Shown: positions 12,407 to 24,130, numbered from the stretch's first letter. The stretch: 64,000 nucleotides of DNA from Dichetophora obliterata (GCA_963920525.1 OY986438.1:123666920-123730919); one strand, 5' to 3'. The notes: generated by a model not told the origin, from the sequence alone. Program-made: numbers and translations.

Positions 12407-13237
12407 CGACTTGCATTTACACGCTTACAAGGTGCAATTGACTCAAGAACTTAAGCCTCTTAACCATTTCAAGCGTCGTCAATGGTCAGAATGGTGGCAA
12501 GAAATGGCAACAGTGGATGATCAGTTTTCCTAGAAAATCATCTTCAGTGACGAGGCACATTTTCACCTCAGTGGATTCGTCAATAAGCAGAATTTCCGTA
12601 TTTGGGTGAATGATAATCCAAGAGTGATTGTCGAAAAACCAATGAACCCACAAAGAGTGACTGTTTGGTGCGGTTTATGGGCTGGTGGCATCATCAGTCC
12701 GTATTTTTTCCAAAATGAGGCAGGTTATGCAGTTACTGTGAATGGTGTTCGCTATCATGAGATGATAACGAACTTTTTATGGCCTGAATTGGAAGATATG
12801 GATGTGGACGATATGTGGTTTTAACAGGACGGTGCCACTTGCCATACAGCTAACGAAACAATGGCTCTTTTGCGCTACAAATTTAATGGCCGTGTTATCT
12901 CACGTGGTGGCGATGTCAATTGGCCGCCAAGATCATGTGATTTGACACCGTTGGATTTCTTTCTTTGGGGTTATTTGAAAAAAGGTGTACTTCGATAAGC
13001 CAGCAACAATTCAAGAGCTAAAGGATGAGATAATTCGGCACATTAACGGCATAGAACCTCAATTATGCTTCAGCGTCATCGAAAATTTGGACCATCGGAT
13101 GGAGGTGTGCCACCGAGGCCGCGGCGGCCATTTGGCCGATATTTTGTTCCATACATAATTGAACCATACCAATATTATCATAATATAAAGAAATGACAGT
13201 AATTTCCTAAATAATTTGTGTTTTATTCAAAATCAAC
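12407..13237 (+). pseudogene. mariner DD41D-type transposase fragment, copy 1
   Basis: Homologous along its length to the better copy at 44049-45337. The reading contains SDEAHFHLSGFVNKQN (first catalytic Asp), NPRVIVEKP, VTVWCGLWAGGII, the second catalytic Asp in QDGATCHTA, and DLTPLDFFLWGY with the third. By my count 41 residues separate the second and third Asp, the DD41D spacing known for rosa mariners from Ceratitis. Two in-frame stops (near 12531 and 12822) and loss of the 5' third and of both terminal repeats make it inactive. It begins abruptly beside the inverted-repeat element and ends at GTCGGCC near 13237. Confidence 0.82.
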
Positions 13238-13984
13238 GTCGGCCACGCAGGTTTGCGCATGCGTTGCTCTTTGAAAACTATATTTATAATTGAAATATCA
13301 TAATAAATCCGAATTATGTGTTTTATACATTACATTTTTTCCGTGTTAAGAATATATTTTGTTAAGTAAAATTTAAATTTTAAATCATTTTTAAAAAACA
13401 TCTACATACATACAATATGTATATTAGATACATCCACATTTATATGGATTTTACTAAAGTTCTTCCGATTCACCGTGCCCCCCCCCCCCCTTAATATGAA
13501 AGGTGCTTGCATAAAAACAGTAAAACGCAAAAAAAAGACCACACTTTTCATAAAATAGATGAGCTGCAGTTAAAAATGTGTTCTTTGTGCCCTCAGAGTT
13601 AATGTGAATTTGTTAATTTTCATACTGGCATTTAAGCTACACGAATATTACAACAAAATTTCATCCACATGTAAAAGTAGTCGCTGAATCCGATTCCGTA
13701 CTCAGATTTGGAATAAAACTTTTTTTGCGGTAACTAGGAGCAAACAAACGCGAATATTGTTAATTTTTCCACTCAGTTATTATTTCAAATCTCTCAAACT
13801 GGTAGATAATGATGTTTTTAAAAATTAAACGCTTTAATTGTGAAGCCTGCTTAATGTAGACAATATTTAAGGATAATATTTAAGAAATTTTGCAAATCGA
13901 TCAATATTTAAGCGAAATATGATTTATTATATGAATGTACTTTTTCGATAAATATGAATATGTTGTAGTAGTATATTTGAATTA
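13238..13984. other. AT-rich DNA with a C-run and a diverged duplicate segment
   Basis: No gene seen. 13479-13491 is a run of about 13 C. The segment 13919-13980 (TATATGAATGTACTTTTTCG, then GTAGTAGTATAT) duplicates 11467-11535. Both copies may derive from the same larger element. Confidence 0.45.
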
Positions 13985-14216
13985 AAAATAGAAAACTTCG
14001 TCACCGCAAACACTTATTTTTTTTTTCAACTCGTTGTATTTGGACAAAAATTTGGGCGAGAAGGACAACCTCAGTTTCTTGCAAAGCGATCGTAGCTTAT
14101 GGACCAATAACGGAAATTTTTTGAGAGCTGAAGAATCTGTCAAAAATATTTCCGTCGATTATAACTCTGCAGAGAGGGCCATTAATCTCCTGACCGGGTT
14201 CAGTGATCCCAATTGA
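13985..14216 (+). pseudogene. C-terminal fragment of a recurrent uncharacterised arthropod protein family
   Basis: The plus strand reads ENFVTANTYFFF, then after a probable one-base shift in a T-run NSLYLDKNLG, FLQSDRSLWTNN, AEESVKNISVD and NSAERAINLL, ending at a stop. From memory this pattern (LW-N, then SVK-, then N-AERAI-L) matches the C-terminus of a family annotated as uncharacterised in many arthropod genomes, often multicopy. I cannot verify this here. There is no start and no upstream domain, so only the last roughly 75 codons survive. Whether the family is a transposase or a domesticated gene is unknown to me. Confidence 0.5.
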
Positions 14217-14853
14217 TTGATCAATTCAATGATCCCAATGACCCAGCAAACATTTTATGAGCCCTCAAAAAATATGACTCTAACATGTGTCATTTATGTG
14301 AGTGTTTTATGAGTGTTCATAAAAGAATACTTTTTATTCGTATTTTATGAGTGCTCATAAAAATGACTCATAAAAGAATCCTTTTTATGCATGTTTTATG
14401 AGTTTTAATAAAAATGACTCATAAAAGAATCCTTTTTATGAATGTTTTTTGAGTGTTCATAAAATGGAGTCATAACAGAATACTTTTATGCGTGTTCATG
14501 AAATGGAGTCATAAAAGAATACTTATTTTTTATGCGTGTTTCATGAAATCTTATAAAAAGGACTCATAAGAGAATACTTTTAATGTATTTTTTATGAGTC
14601 CTGTGATTCTTGCGAATTTAATTCGCATCTAAAGTAGTAGCTTGCTATACTGTCGCCAAAATTCGGTAAAATCTATTCTTGCTGTATTCAGCTTGGTGCG
14701 CAGCAAGCACTATAAAAAAAATTGATGTAATGATTGTGAGTTTTAACTTCGGAGTGCGTGAAAATGATTTCATTTTTATTTATTAGACATATTTAATATA
14801 ACAAATAATCAAGTAAGTTCTTATAAATTTTTAACAAATTGTCACGAATAATA

Positions 14854-14952
14854 ATGCCAAGAAAGCAGTGCAAGAAAGAGTCTTCGGACATAATTAGCTT
14901 CCTAAAAAATACAAAAAATTCATTTATAGATGGAGATGGAAGAAAAAAGTGA
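14854..14952 (+). CDS. small ORF, 32 residues, unknown
   Basis: The frame starts MPRKQCKKESSDIISFLKN and ends at TGA; it is basic at the N-terminus. It lies in the non-repetitive centre of the repeat-array element, directly upstream of and overlapping another small frame (14930-15067). The two could be pieces of one decayed or spliced gene. Codon evidence is weak. Confidence 0.2.
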   Translation: MPRKQCKKESSDIISFLKNTKNSFIDGDGRKK

Positions 14953-15067
14953 AGAATGTGAGGAAGCGAATGAGGAGATTTTCAATTATCGAACTCCTGA
15001 TAATAATTTTCTGGAAACCATGGAGTTTTTATTGAGCCGTGAACAAACAAAATACAAAAGCAATTAG
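14930..15067 (+). CDS. small acidic ORF, 45 residues, unknown
   Basis: Starts MEMEEKSEECEEANEE and continues IFNYRTPDN to LLSREQTKYKSN before TAG. It is strongly acidic at the N-terminus and has no domain I recognise. It overlaps the end of the preceding small frame in another phase, as expected for an indel or a splice junction. It could be the remains of an accessory protein of the element. Confidence 0.25.
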   Translation: MEMEEKSEECEEANEEIFNYRTPDNNFLETMEFLLSREQTKYKSN

Positions 15068-15980
15068 CTACATATAAGGTATAAAAAAATCATTTGAGCC
15101 TTTATTTTAAAAGTGTTAAAAAGAGACATTATTTAAGGTATAAAAGAGTTTATACTATTTTTATGAAGGAATATAATGGTCATAAAATAGTCTTTGTTAT
15201 GAGTCATAAAAGAGTCTTTAATATGAGCCTTAAAAAAGCCTTTAATATGAGTTCTAAAAGATTCATTTATATGAGTCTTAAAAGCGTATTTAATATGAGG
15301 GTTTTTAAGGGTCATAAAATAGTCTTTAATATGAGTCTTAAAAGAGTATTTAATTAGAGTCATAAAATAATCTGTTTTTTTATCATAAAAGAATCACTAA
15401 AAGGAGCCATATTGGGGTGCACTTAGCCTAGGAAAAAAAAACTGAAAAAGAGTATTTTTTGAGTGCAAATTGATGAAAAGCCTCATAAATAAGAGTCTGA
15501 AAAGAGTTTTAAAAGAGTCTAAATGCTTACTGCCTAACTTCGTTGGAGGACGAAAAACAAATCATTCTTCAAGTAGTAGAAGCTTATCAAAAGATTTTCC
15601 CGTACAGGAGCACTTCGGAAAAACACATTATTACAAATCATAGCTGTTCAAATCATAGAATCGAATAAGTAATGATTACTCGTCGTAAACTTTCACAATA
15701 TTTCCGAATCTATTCAGCTAATAAAAAAACAGTGTAGATGTAACTTGGAGGCAATTAAGCTGCAAATTTTTGGATTTTTTATTTTACCAAATCAGACTTA
15801 CTGTTCTGGAGTAATGTTAAAATCTGTGAAGAAACCTCCTTAATTTTTAAAACAGCGGCTTATCGCGAGAACCGGAGTCAATTTAAATAATCTAAATAAT
15901 AGGCTAAAATCTTCATTAATGTATATACTAAAATTGACCACCAAATCCCATGCCGCAGAATCAGTATTACCCTGTGTTAT

Positions 15981-16107
15981 ATATCTGTGGAGTTTCGACA
16001 AAACAACTTAAGTCTGTCTGAAATTCATAGACAAAACAACTTAAGTCTATATGAATTTCGTATCAACTTAAAGGGTTTTGTCAATGAATTTCAAAACTCC
16101 ACAGATA
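15981..16107. mobile_element. small MITE with ATATCTGTGGAGTTT ends
   Basis: ATATCTGTGGAGTTT at 15981 is inverted as AAACTCCACAGATAT at about 16092-16106. Inside, GACAAAACAACTTAAGTCT occurs twice in direct orientation (about 15998 and 16032). The element abuts the large palindrome to its right. Length is about 127 bp; there is no coding potential. Confidence 0.5.
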
Positions 16108-16624
16108 TGATTTAAATACAAATTCTAAATGTTTGATAGTTTAAATCATACTTGATTTTAAATACAAATTCTAGTTGTTTGATAGTTTAAAATCGTTTAT
16201 CAAGCTTAAGGTCAATGTTAGAACAATTAATTGTTCTAACGAATTTTTCTAAAGAAACAACAAAGTTTTTTCAATATGAAAAGGATAAAATCACAAGCTG
16301 ATTTTATTGCAATTTCGGCCGTGCTGAAGGCTTCATCAGAAATCTTTGTGACACCCCGTGCAAGCGCGCACTAACGCACTGCACCACAGAGTCTTTAGCA
16401 CGGCCGAAATTGCAATAAAATCAGCTAGTGATTTTTCCTTATCATATTGAAAAAACTTTGTTGTTGAAGTTGTTTCTTTGGAAAAATTCGTTAGAATAAT
16501 TAATTGTTGTAACTTTGACCTTAAGCTCAGTAAACGATTTTAAACTATCAAACAACTAGAATTTGTATTTAAAATCAAGTATGATTTAAACTATCAAACA
16601 TTTAGAATTTGTATTTAAATCATA
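16108..16624. mobile_element. large palindrome (foldback element), arms about 220 bp
   Basis: The left arm 16108-16325 and right arm 16397-16624 are close reverse complements: ATTCTAAATGTTTGATAG and GATTTTATTGCAATTTCGGC on the left are found inverted on the right. The loop (16326-16396) reads on the minus strand TGGTGCAGTGCGTTAGTGCG, like a tRNA D-arm with box A. No clear box B follows. 15544-15980 to its left is AT-rich with no feature except the duplicated 15659-15687 segment. Confidence 0.65.
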
Positions 16625-17244
16625 TATAATCAACATATTTTTTTAATTTTTTAAACTTGTTTTTAATTAGTGACTTACGTGCTTACGTGGCTTCCTGATT
16701 TGAAATTAGAGTGAACTCACACTATCACCTGAATTGGTGTGCCAGAGTATATTTTTTTCTACACAAGTTTATGCCTGCGTTGGCCCAAATGCATATCCAA
16801 CTAATTAGGATTTTGATTTGGCGGATATGGGATTTATCTCATTTCTACGTGCGGCAAACCAGTTAAAATGAGTAAAGTGTTTGGATTGTTTTTGAACTCA
16901 GAATTGCTATTTGGATTACCTTAAATTAATAATCACTATCATTTAATTCGATGTTGCTTATTTATACAGAATCAAATATATTTAAATACGCGCTTTATAT
17001 ATATTTAATTTTTAAATTCCGCTGAAAAGCCAATTAATGTGCTTAGTGGAAAATCCTAATTGCCTATAGGGGGTATGTTTTAGTACGTAGGTGCATTCTG
17101 TCTGTCCCGGCTGATCCGGGCAGGATCTAGAATGCAAATCGTGCATGCGTATAGCTCGGGTATACGTATCTTTGGAAGATTTCATACCTCCGCTCGAATC
17201 AAAAGAAAAAAAAAATTCACTCAAACTGCTTCATGTGTTGTTTA
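16625..17244. other. noncoding DNA ending in a target duplication
   Basis: No gene is visible. A short GC-richer patch at 17060-17170 (CCCGGCTGATCCGGG is a small hairpin) is of unknown origin. The last eight bases, GTTGTTTA (17237-17244), pair with GTTGTTTG at 19139-19146. Confidence 0.4.
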
Positions 17245-19138
17245 CAGTGTGACCAGAGTGGAATTTTATATTCCACTTTGGCATATTTTACCTTCGGGAA
17301 GCATATTTTTTTTATAAAAATGTACAGCATAAAAAGTGGAATATTTTGCGTATTCCTATATTTTTTAAAATTAACAAAAATTGCAATAAAAAAATGTCTA
17401 TTTGGTTACTAAGTGGTTATTTTTGGCTATCGACATTTTATATTTTTTCATCTCTGAACCACCTTGTGAAACGCAATATAAGGAACTCGTTTTGTGGTTA
17501 ACTTCTTCGTTGTCAATTTTATTGCAATTCATTTAATAACTTGACGCAGCTTAAAAAGTGAAGTAAATTTGCTTATATGTTTGTTTGGTTGGAGTTTTTA
17601 TGAATTATATTACAGCAGTTAGTAATTTACTTAAGAAAACATTAGGGGTATACACGATGTGTTGTATTTTCCCTTGTATTTTGTATTTTTGATAAATTTG
17701 ATATTTGTAGTAAATTTTGTAATATAACAAAAACAAAATGCATAGTTTTCAAAATACAACCCTGTGAAAAAAATACAACGATGGAACACTATTTTATTCT
17801 GTGTAAATTTCGTTGTGTATTAGATCAGCTGATTGTAAAAGCATTTCTACTCAGCATGGAGCAAGCTACATGCTACGTTGTGAGTTTATTTAATAAAAAT
17901 TAATATAATTTATTCTTTCATTTCAATTTTTGTATGATTTCCTTTAGTTAAATGATGATTTTAAATTAATATTTTCAGACAGAAGTTTGGAATACTTACA
18001 CAAAGTTGTAAGTATTGTAAATTTTGAAAAAATTTATCACAAATGCTCCACATCGTGAATATCCCTATTATTGCAAACAATATTTATTTCTTTTAACTAT
18101 TTTTAAAAGTGGATTCAAAGCAATAAAGCAGAGAAAAGTTATTGATCAAAGTTGAGAATCTGAAGAAGATTTATCAAAATTTGTGCTTTCCTCGAATAGT
18201 TTACCATTTAGCAATGCTGAGGTGAGAAAATTTTTAGTTATATGAATCTTATTAAAACGAAAACTCGAAATGGAATGCAAGAAAAACTCTTAAATAATTT
18301 GTTGAATGTAAAAACATGGCTACATGTTTAAAAAAAGTGTTGGTTAATAGGTATTAATTTAATAGGTATTAATTAAATACCAGATAGCTTAATAAAAAAG
18401 TTTAGAAATGCGAACTTCTATGATAATAATACAAGCAACAATTTAAGTATTGATCGCGAAGATGTGCCTGAATTTTAATTTTGTATATGGTATATCGTTA
18501 CTTAATATTCAAAAAACCATAACAACGTTCATAATTTTTTATAGGAGAAGACAAAAACGTTTTAAAATAGCACATATAGTAGATTGTAAAGTGATACTTT
18601 CTTCATAATTTCGTTTATTAAGTAGTCATTTTTGGGCATTTTTCCAAAAAACGGCTTTTAAATCTAAAATATGTCCCGTTTAAAAACGTTTTTGGCTTCT
18701 CCTACAAAAAATTAAAAATGTTGTTGGGGTTTTTACATTTTAGCTGACATTATGTAATACACCTATAAGTTTCTGCTTTAAAAATTAAGTTTTCTCTGTA
18801 AGAAAAGTATTTGACTATTTTTAAGAGAACATAATTCTTGAAAAGTCTTTTGGTAAGTACAAATCAACTAATATATGCTTTGTTTACATCTTGTTAATAT
18901 AATTTATTTAATATTAACTTATGTTTTATAATTTTAAGTGCGATAGTTATCAAATAAAAAAATGCTTTTAAACTTGCTTCTGTGTTTTTTTTATATGCAT
19001 ATTTAGTCTTATTTAGATAAATATCTTTGAAATTGAAAGTGGAATATTTTTGTGGAATATAAAAATTGAAAGTGGAATATTTAGCATATTTTTTTTTAAC
19101 AAAAAGCATATTTTTTCAAAAATCTTCTGGTCACACTG
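17245..19138. mobile_element. hAT-like non-autonomous element, 1.9 kb, with 8-bp target duplication
   Basis: The left terminus CAGTGTGACCAGA (17245-17257) is exactly inverted as TCTGGTCACACTG at 19126-19138. Flanking 8-bp direct repeats GTTGTTTA and GTTGTTTG agree at 7 of 8. CAGTG ends with 8-bp duplications are classic hAT features. ATTCCACTTT repeats recur near both ends, once or twice per side, in inverted orientation, and could be transposase binding sites. No transposase reading frame is visible in the AT-rich interior, so mobility would need a partner in trans. Confidence 0.75.
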
Positions 19139-19146
19139 GTTGTTTG

Positions 19147-20480
19147 TTTCTGATATTTTTCGATATTGTTTTTTTATAAAAATTAAAGCTTTTGGCGCCT
19201 CATTTATATGCCAGATGCCCATATAAACTGCATATTCACTGCATCTCATAATACTCTTTTCTTGCCCACCTCGTCGCTACTCGTATATGCGGACGTCCAC
19301 CAGTTGCCGCTTTTGCTGCGCTGATTACGCTGCATGATTAACGCATTTTTAAATGTTCGCAAAGTAGCGCTTGAGTGCAACTCTTGAAAAAAACATGTGT
19401 TTCTGAGGCAAAAAACTTAGCAGTTGTTGCCGCTGCTGTTGAGCAATCATTAACAACCGAGCAACAGCCGTCAAATAAAATCCAAAGCAAGCAGCAAATT
19501 TCAACAACTCAAGCATGGGAAAAAAATTAAATTCAAAAGCAACAACGACGATAGTTTATGTAAATGTGTTGCGTATTTTTATCTGATGCTCAACGGCAAC
19601 AGAAGCAGCACATGGGCTCAACAACAGCAACAACAGAAATGCAACAATTTGAGCGTGGCTGCTAGCAGCAGTAGCACCAGCCACAACAACAAATGCGTAA
19701 TTAACTGCATTTGTGTGCAATTTGTACAAGCAAACGAAAACAGATACATTAACAGACAAACAGTCTGAAACACACACACACACAGACACTTATGCATGCA
19801 TCTGCATTTGTTTATTGCGTTTGCTGCCTATCCGGAGGCGGAAATGCTACGCATTTCGGTAAAATGAAAAATAAACAATTGCAATAAATTGCTAGCAACG
19901 CAGCAACATATCGATTTGCGCCTGCTTTTTTTTTGTTCATTGGTAGGCTGTCGCTACTGCAAACACATCACGCCGCATTAATATGTGTGTGCTTTAAGGT
20001 TTTTTTGTTCTTGTTGAAACATCATACATGGGGATTGGCGTTGCCACATTTTTGTATGCTTAAATAATAAAACGAGTTGGGAAAAGCGCCACCAAGTGCG
20101 CAACAGTTGAAACTGTTGCAGCAAATGGAGCTAGTGGTGTTGTTGTTTTTGGGCATTAATCGCAAATGCAACAGTTTGTGATGTTGCCATCCGAAGGTGG
20201 CACACTCATTAAAGGCAGAGTGAGAGAGAGAGATAAAGCTAAAAAGAGAGCGAGAATGTTTATAAAGTTGGCATACGTGAGTGGAATATAGTTAAGAGAA
20301 AGATATACTCAAAAGAGTTTTTAGTTAGCAATTGTTATTTAAGAGGTTGGATGCCTGTTCAACAATATTGGCTCAGTTTTTTAACTTTGTTCTGTTGAAA
20401 CATATCCGGTTTGTCAACGCAAGAATTGACACAGTTTTTCAGTTGGTTCAATATTGCTAACACACCTGAAATGTAAAAAG
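19147..20480. other. host-like CAA/CAG-rich noncoding DNA
   Basis: Higher complexity than its surroundings. It has repeated CAACAG/CAGCAA blocks (19600-19700), a CA run at 19770-19787, GAGAGAGA at 20221-20232, and balanced composition typical of fly regulatory or intronic DNA. Overlapping short open frames on both strands around 19556-19789 result from CAG/CTG repeats. No exon is recognised. Candidate enhancer sequence is an inference only. Confidence 0.4.
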
Positions 20481-22224
20481 TAATATATATACTAGCAAAT
20501 ACCCGCTGCTTCGCCTGCGATAAAAATATTAAATACCATGTCAAAATTTTAAATCTTGAAATGAAAGTATTTAGTTGCATTAAAACAAATTCAAAATATA
20601 GAAATTATTGTGTTCGTTTTGTTTAATTATGAAAAAAATGGTATATATATTGAGAAATGACTTTTTTTATTTTGAATAACTTATTTTAATGGTTATTGTT
20701 ATTATGACATAAATTTACCTGGCTTTCTTTTTTTTTTTTACTTTTGAAAAAGTCCTGCATAACAGCGTTATAAAAAATTTGGGTAAAAATTTTTTAAAAT
20801 TTGTATTTAAAAATGTAATTTTCTACATATTTTCTGAAAATAAATATATTCTTCTTTAATTGCTGTAGTTAATCGGCCTTCTTCAGTTATTAATTGTTGT
20901 TGTTGGGCTTCGGCCAAACAACAATTCTTCTAAAATTTAAAAAAAACCGTTATAATGACATCAAACTTTTGGCGATATCTTAAAAACTATAGACTTTCTC
21001 AATGCATAACAATCCATTCTTGTATGAACAGTCGTTGATTAATAAAATTAACGGTAATTTTTATTTCTTTTCGGAAATATTTTGAACGGATGTTAGATAT
21101 TTTTTAAAAAAACCTGTTATTATGACATTAAAATTCTTGCGATATCTCAAAACTATAGATTTTCTCAGTATAACTCATAAGCCTCAGAATGAGAAAAAAA
21201 CCAATTGAAATTTACAAATCGATTTTCATCCAATTTTCTTTGTTTGAAAGTTCAATTAAGTAAATTGGGGAAATGAGAAAAGCTTTACCGTTACCTCACC
21301 AATGCAATTTTTTATATTGTTTCCAAAAAACCTCTAAAATATCCAACTTGCACTAAATAATAGGGCAAGAGTTGCTTTTGTTGTACATATTTTTTTTTAT
21401 TTGTAATTTGTAATTTGTAATTTATTAAGAAATAATGTTTACATATAAGACAAAGTCTTTTAAATGCAGTAAGAATAACATAATAACAACAATTTATAAA
21501 CAACTGATAAATACATATAGTTTAAAACAAATACTTAAGGTTTTAATTAAAATTAATAAATTAATTTTAAAATTAATTAATAATTTAATATATTATTATC
21601 AACAAGAAGATAAGCAACTGAAATTTTAATTATTTTTTAATTTTCAGTTTCCTTATTCTTTCATATAACCTAATTTACCTCCAAAATTGTTCTATTTTGA
21701 CACAATTAGTTTCTATCATTAAAAATCATTTGCCACCTACCCCCCCTATGATTTTTTGCTGAAAACTAATTTAATTAAAATGTTGTTATTTTTTTCCAAT
21801 GTGTTACAGCTTAAAACTAATTCATGTGAAAAACATTTTCAAATATAGCTTAAAAAATAATTCTGTAAAAAATATTTCAAATATTTCAAACTATTCCAAA
21901 GTTATATACATAAATCTATGTTTTAATCTATTTCCTTATCTATATATTCATAGTTAACGTTAAAGTTATAGTAGAATTTGTCCTGACCCAATTCAATGAA
22001 TTTTTTATGATCGTTTTGTGAATTTGTAAAAGTGTAAATTGACCTTCGAACAAAACAAATGCTAGATGCTTCCGTTTGAAACATCAATGCATGACGATCA
22101 GAATCTGATATATACAGCATTCTTATTGATGTATAGTATTGCCCGGGAGACGTTGTCCTGCCGCAGACCATCTTACTGCTATATATGAATTTTCATGCTG
22201 TTCGAAAAAAAAAATTTATACATT

Positions 22225-22610
22225 CGCCATTTTTAGTACAGTTACCGAAAGTAGCCGAAATTAACAAATTTTAGTCTAATTCAACCAAAACCGTTCGAAG
22301 TATAACATTTTAGGGCGGTAATGGGGGTGTGGCAAAATTTTTTCACTTAAACCATCTCATACTCGAAACAATAGAATGCCAGAATTTCAGCTCAATTGAG
22401 CTTAAGCCTAGTGCGCTTTGCTTTACTCCAAGCTTATCCCCCGAAAAGTGGACTTAACTAAAGTGGGTCATGCCCATTTTTAGTAAAGTTAGCGAAAGTA
22501 ACCATACAACATAGATTACCAATTTCTAGTCTCTTACGACCAAAATCGTCTGAAATATAGCATTTTTTGCAAAAAGTGGGCATGAAAAGTAGACGTGGCA
22601 CACTATAGAC
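22225..22610. repeat. internal direct repeat about 110 bp, offset about 249 bp
   Basis: GCCATTTTTAGTA-AGTTA-CGAAAGTA and the following TTTTAGTCT and ACCAAAA-CGT-TGAA-TATA-CATTTT occur at about 22225 and again at about 22474. The copies are diverged but colinear. Confidence 0.55.
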
Positions 22611-22765
22611 GTGATAGACTAACACAATCTCAAGTGGGGAAAGGCTGGCTGCAAGGCTGCAAAACATAATTAATGTTGCTATCTAAATTCTGGCAAATCC
22701 CCTCAAGACATTAACAAAGAGAATTAATTAACACTGTATGAAAGCAAGAATCTCCCTAAAAGTAA

Positions 22766-22916
22766 AGCTGGATTCACTGATCACCTTCAGCATGTTTGAA
22801 AATTTTTTTCATGTGAAGCTTTAGCTCAGAGAGAAAAATTTCTATACGCTCTCAACTTGATTAACATTATTTTAAATCACACAAAAACATGCTGAAGGTC
22901 ATCAGTGAATTCAGCT
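22766..22916. mobile_element. MITE with TAA target duplication (PIF/Harbinger-like)
   Basis: The left end AGCTGGATTCACTGATCACC and the right end (inverted AGCTGAATTCACTGATGACC) match over about 28 of 31 positions including the CTTCAGCATGTTT part. TAA lies directly outside both ends (22763-22765 and 22917-22919). A 3-bp TWA duplication is the hallmark of PIF/Harbinger-type transposition. Total length is 151 bp; no coding. Confidence 0.7.
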
Positions 22917-23359
22917 TAACTACATAGCATGGCTGTCGTGTTATATTGAGAGAAGCTCTCTCGACAAAGAGAGAAAAGCTTTGTTTGCTGTTATATTGTG
23001 CTGCTGGTTGAATGTAGGCATCGAATAAAATGCGTGATTTTGCAATAATTAAAGAATACATTTTTCGAAAAACTTGGTAAGCTATAACAATCTATATTAT
23101 CATAGGAATCGAATAAAAAAAGAAATTTCAAAATCGGTTAAGCGGTTACCGAGCTTATTCTGGATCAAATTCCTGAGTCTCCTTTTATATAATAGTATAG
23201 ATAGATTTATATATTAGGGTGATCCTTATTTTAGAAATTTTTGAGCACCCGATTTTTTTGTTCCTTAGCCTCTAGAAATAAGTCCCTAATTTTTTTTTAC
23301 AACAACAGTAATACGTGCCGCTCGAAGCTTGAAGTTTACATAGAGGCAATGCAACTGAA

Positions 23360-23535
23360 AGAGCATTAGGGCGTATCAAATCACAATTTTTTTGAATTTC
23401 ACATTCTAAGGGGTCTCAAAAGATGCATAGGGTGGTTAAGATCTCCAATCTTGGAAAAAAAGGATGTCTTTCCCTCCCGCAAGGACAAAGTTGTTTTTGA
23501 GAAAACAGTAAAAAAATAACGATCTCAAAATGCTT
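23360..23535. repeat. dispersed repeat ending TAGGGCGTATC, copy 1
   Basis: The segment TAGGGCGTATCAAA, GGTCTCAAAAG-TGCATAGGGTGG, CTCCCGCAAGGACAAAGTTG to GAAAACAGTAAAA is present in reverse at 50380-50535. It appears to be the end of a mobile element whose other end I could not define. 23536-24130 has no gene; two TGCCGATTTT repeats near 23761 are minor. Confidence 0.5.
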
Positions 23536-24130
23536 TGTTTTTTTTAAGAAAAACTACAGATGTCTTAAAGCAAAAGTAAATCTAGACTTCCACTAACAAT
23601 ATCTTGTCACTCGAGATGCCATTCTGGATTTTATCCACAGTGTCCTGTGGGAAGGATATTCGAATCTAAAGTGCACTCGAGATAGCACAGAATTTAACTA
23701 CTTTATCGCAAGAGATGGAATCTCCAACCGCAAAAATTAAAAAAAAATTTTATACATTTTTGCCGATTTTTGCCGATTTTTGCCAATTTTGTGCACCCTG
23801 TAACTCCGCCAAAAATAACTCCAGCATTTCCTTTAGATGAAGTTTTTTATTTCCTTCAGTGATGCTTCATATAAAATTTCACCTAGATCGGAGATGGTCA
23901 TTTCGTAAGGCCGGTACGTTCAGAATGGAATTGCTGTTTTGTCTTTTTTTACCTCATATGAAGTATATAATTTTTTGAATTTCTACCTGGCGGCACGTGT
24001 TAATAAAGTCCAACTTCTTTGAAAGTTTTTTTTATGCATTTATTATATATTGGAACAAAATAAAAGGGTTCTCAAGAAAAACAAACGAAATTTTTTTTCT
24101 CCATACATATAAGGACCAGTCTAATATATG

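Larger units (their letters stand above)
14237..15540. mobile_element. element built of ATGAGT-CATAAAAGA repeat arrays flanking a small central region
   Basis: 14237 begins CCCAGCAAACATTTTATGAG. From there to about 14600 a unit of roughly 64 bp (ACTCATAAAAGAATCCTTTT followed by TATGAGTGTTCA) repeats about six times with drift. After a non-repetitive centre (14610-15070), a second array at 15140-15370 repeats ATGAGTCTTAAAAGAGTATT at about 27-33 bp periods in the same orientation. The open frame at 15094-15357 is a by-product of that repeat. The right border near 15540 is uncertain. No transposase is present. Confidence 0.45.
20487..23205. mobile_element. ACTAGC-type insect repeat (possible 5'/3' ends of a non-LTR or non-autonomous element)
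   Basis: The left side reads ACTAGCAAATACCCGCTGCTTCGCCTGCG (about 20491-20519), a sequence style seen at the edges of many insect repeats. The right side has ATCGGTTAAGCGGTTACCGAG (about 23133) and ends in TATAATAGTATAGAT, also typical. A shorter relative occupies 48885-49670. No protein could be recognised in between. The interior holds a nested MITE (22766-22916) and an internal direct repeat. It may be two separate elements rather than one. Confidence 0.35.

Noticed and set aside
15094..15357. 87-codon open frame with an MSLKRVFN-like repeat
   Set aside because: It is the direct product of a roughly 27-33 bp DNA tandem repeat; the opposite strand is open too, and no start context or domain supports a gene.
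14237..15370. CRISPR-like repeated array
   Set aside because: Spacers are not unique and units drift; the genome is eukaryotic. It is a tandem-repeat component of a mobile element.
19556..19789. Overlapping frames in the CAG/CAA block
   Set aside because: Trinucleotide repeats keep both strands open; no domain or splice context.
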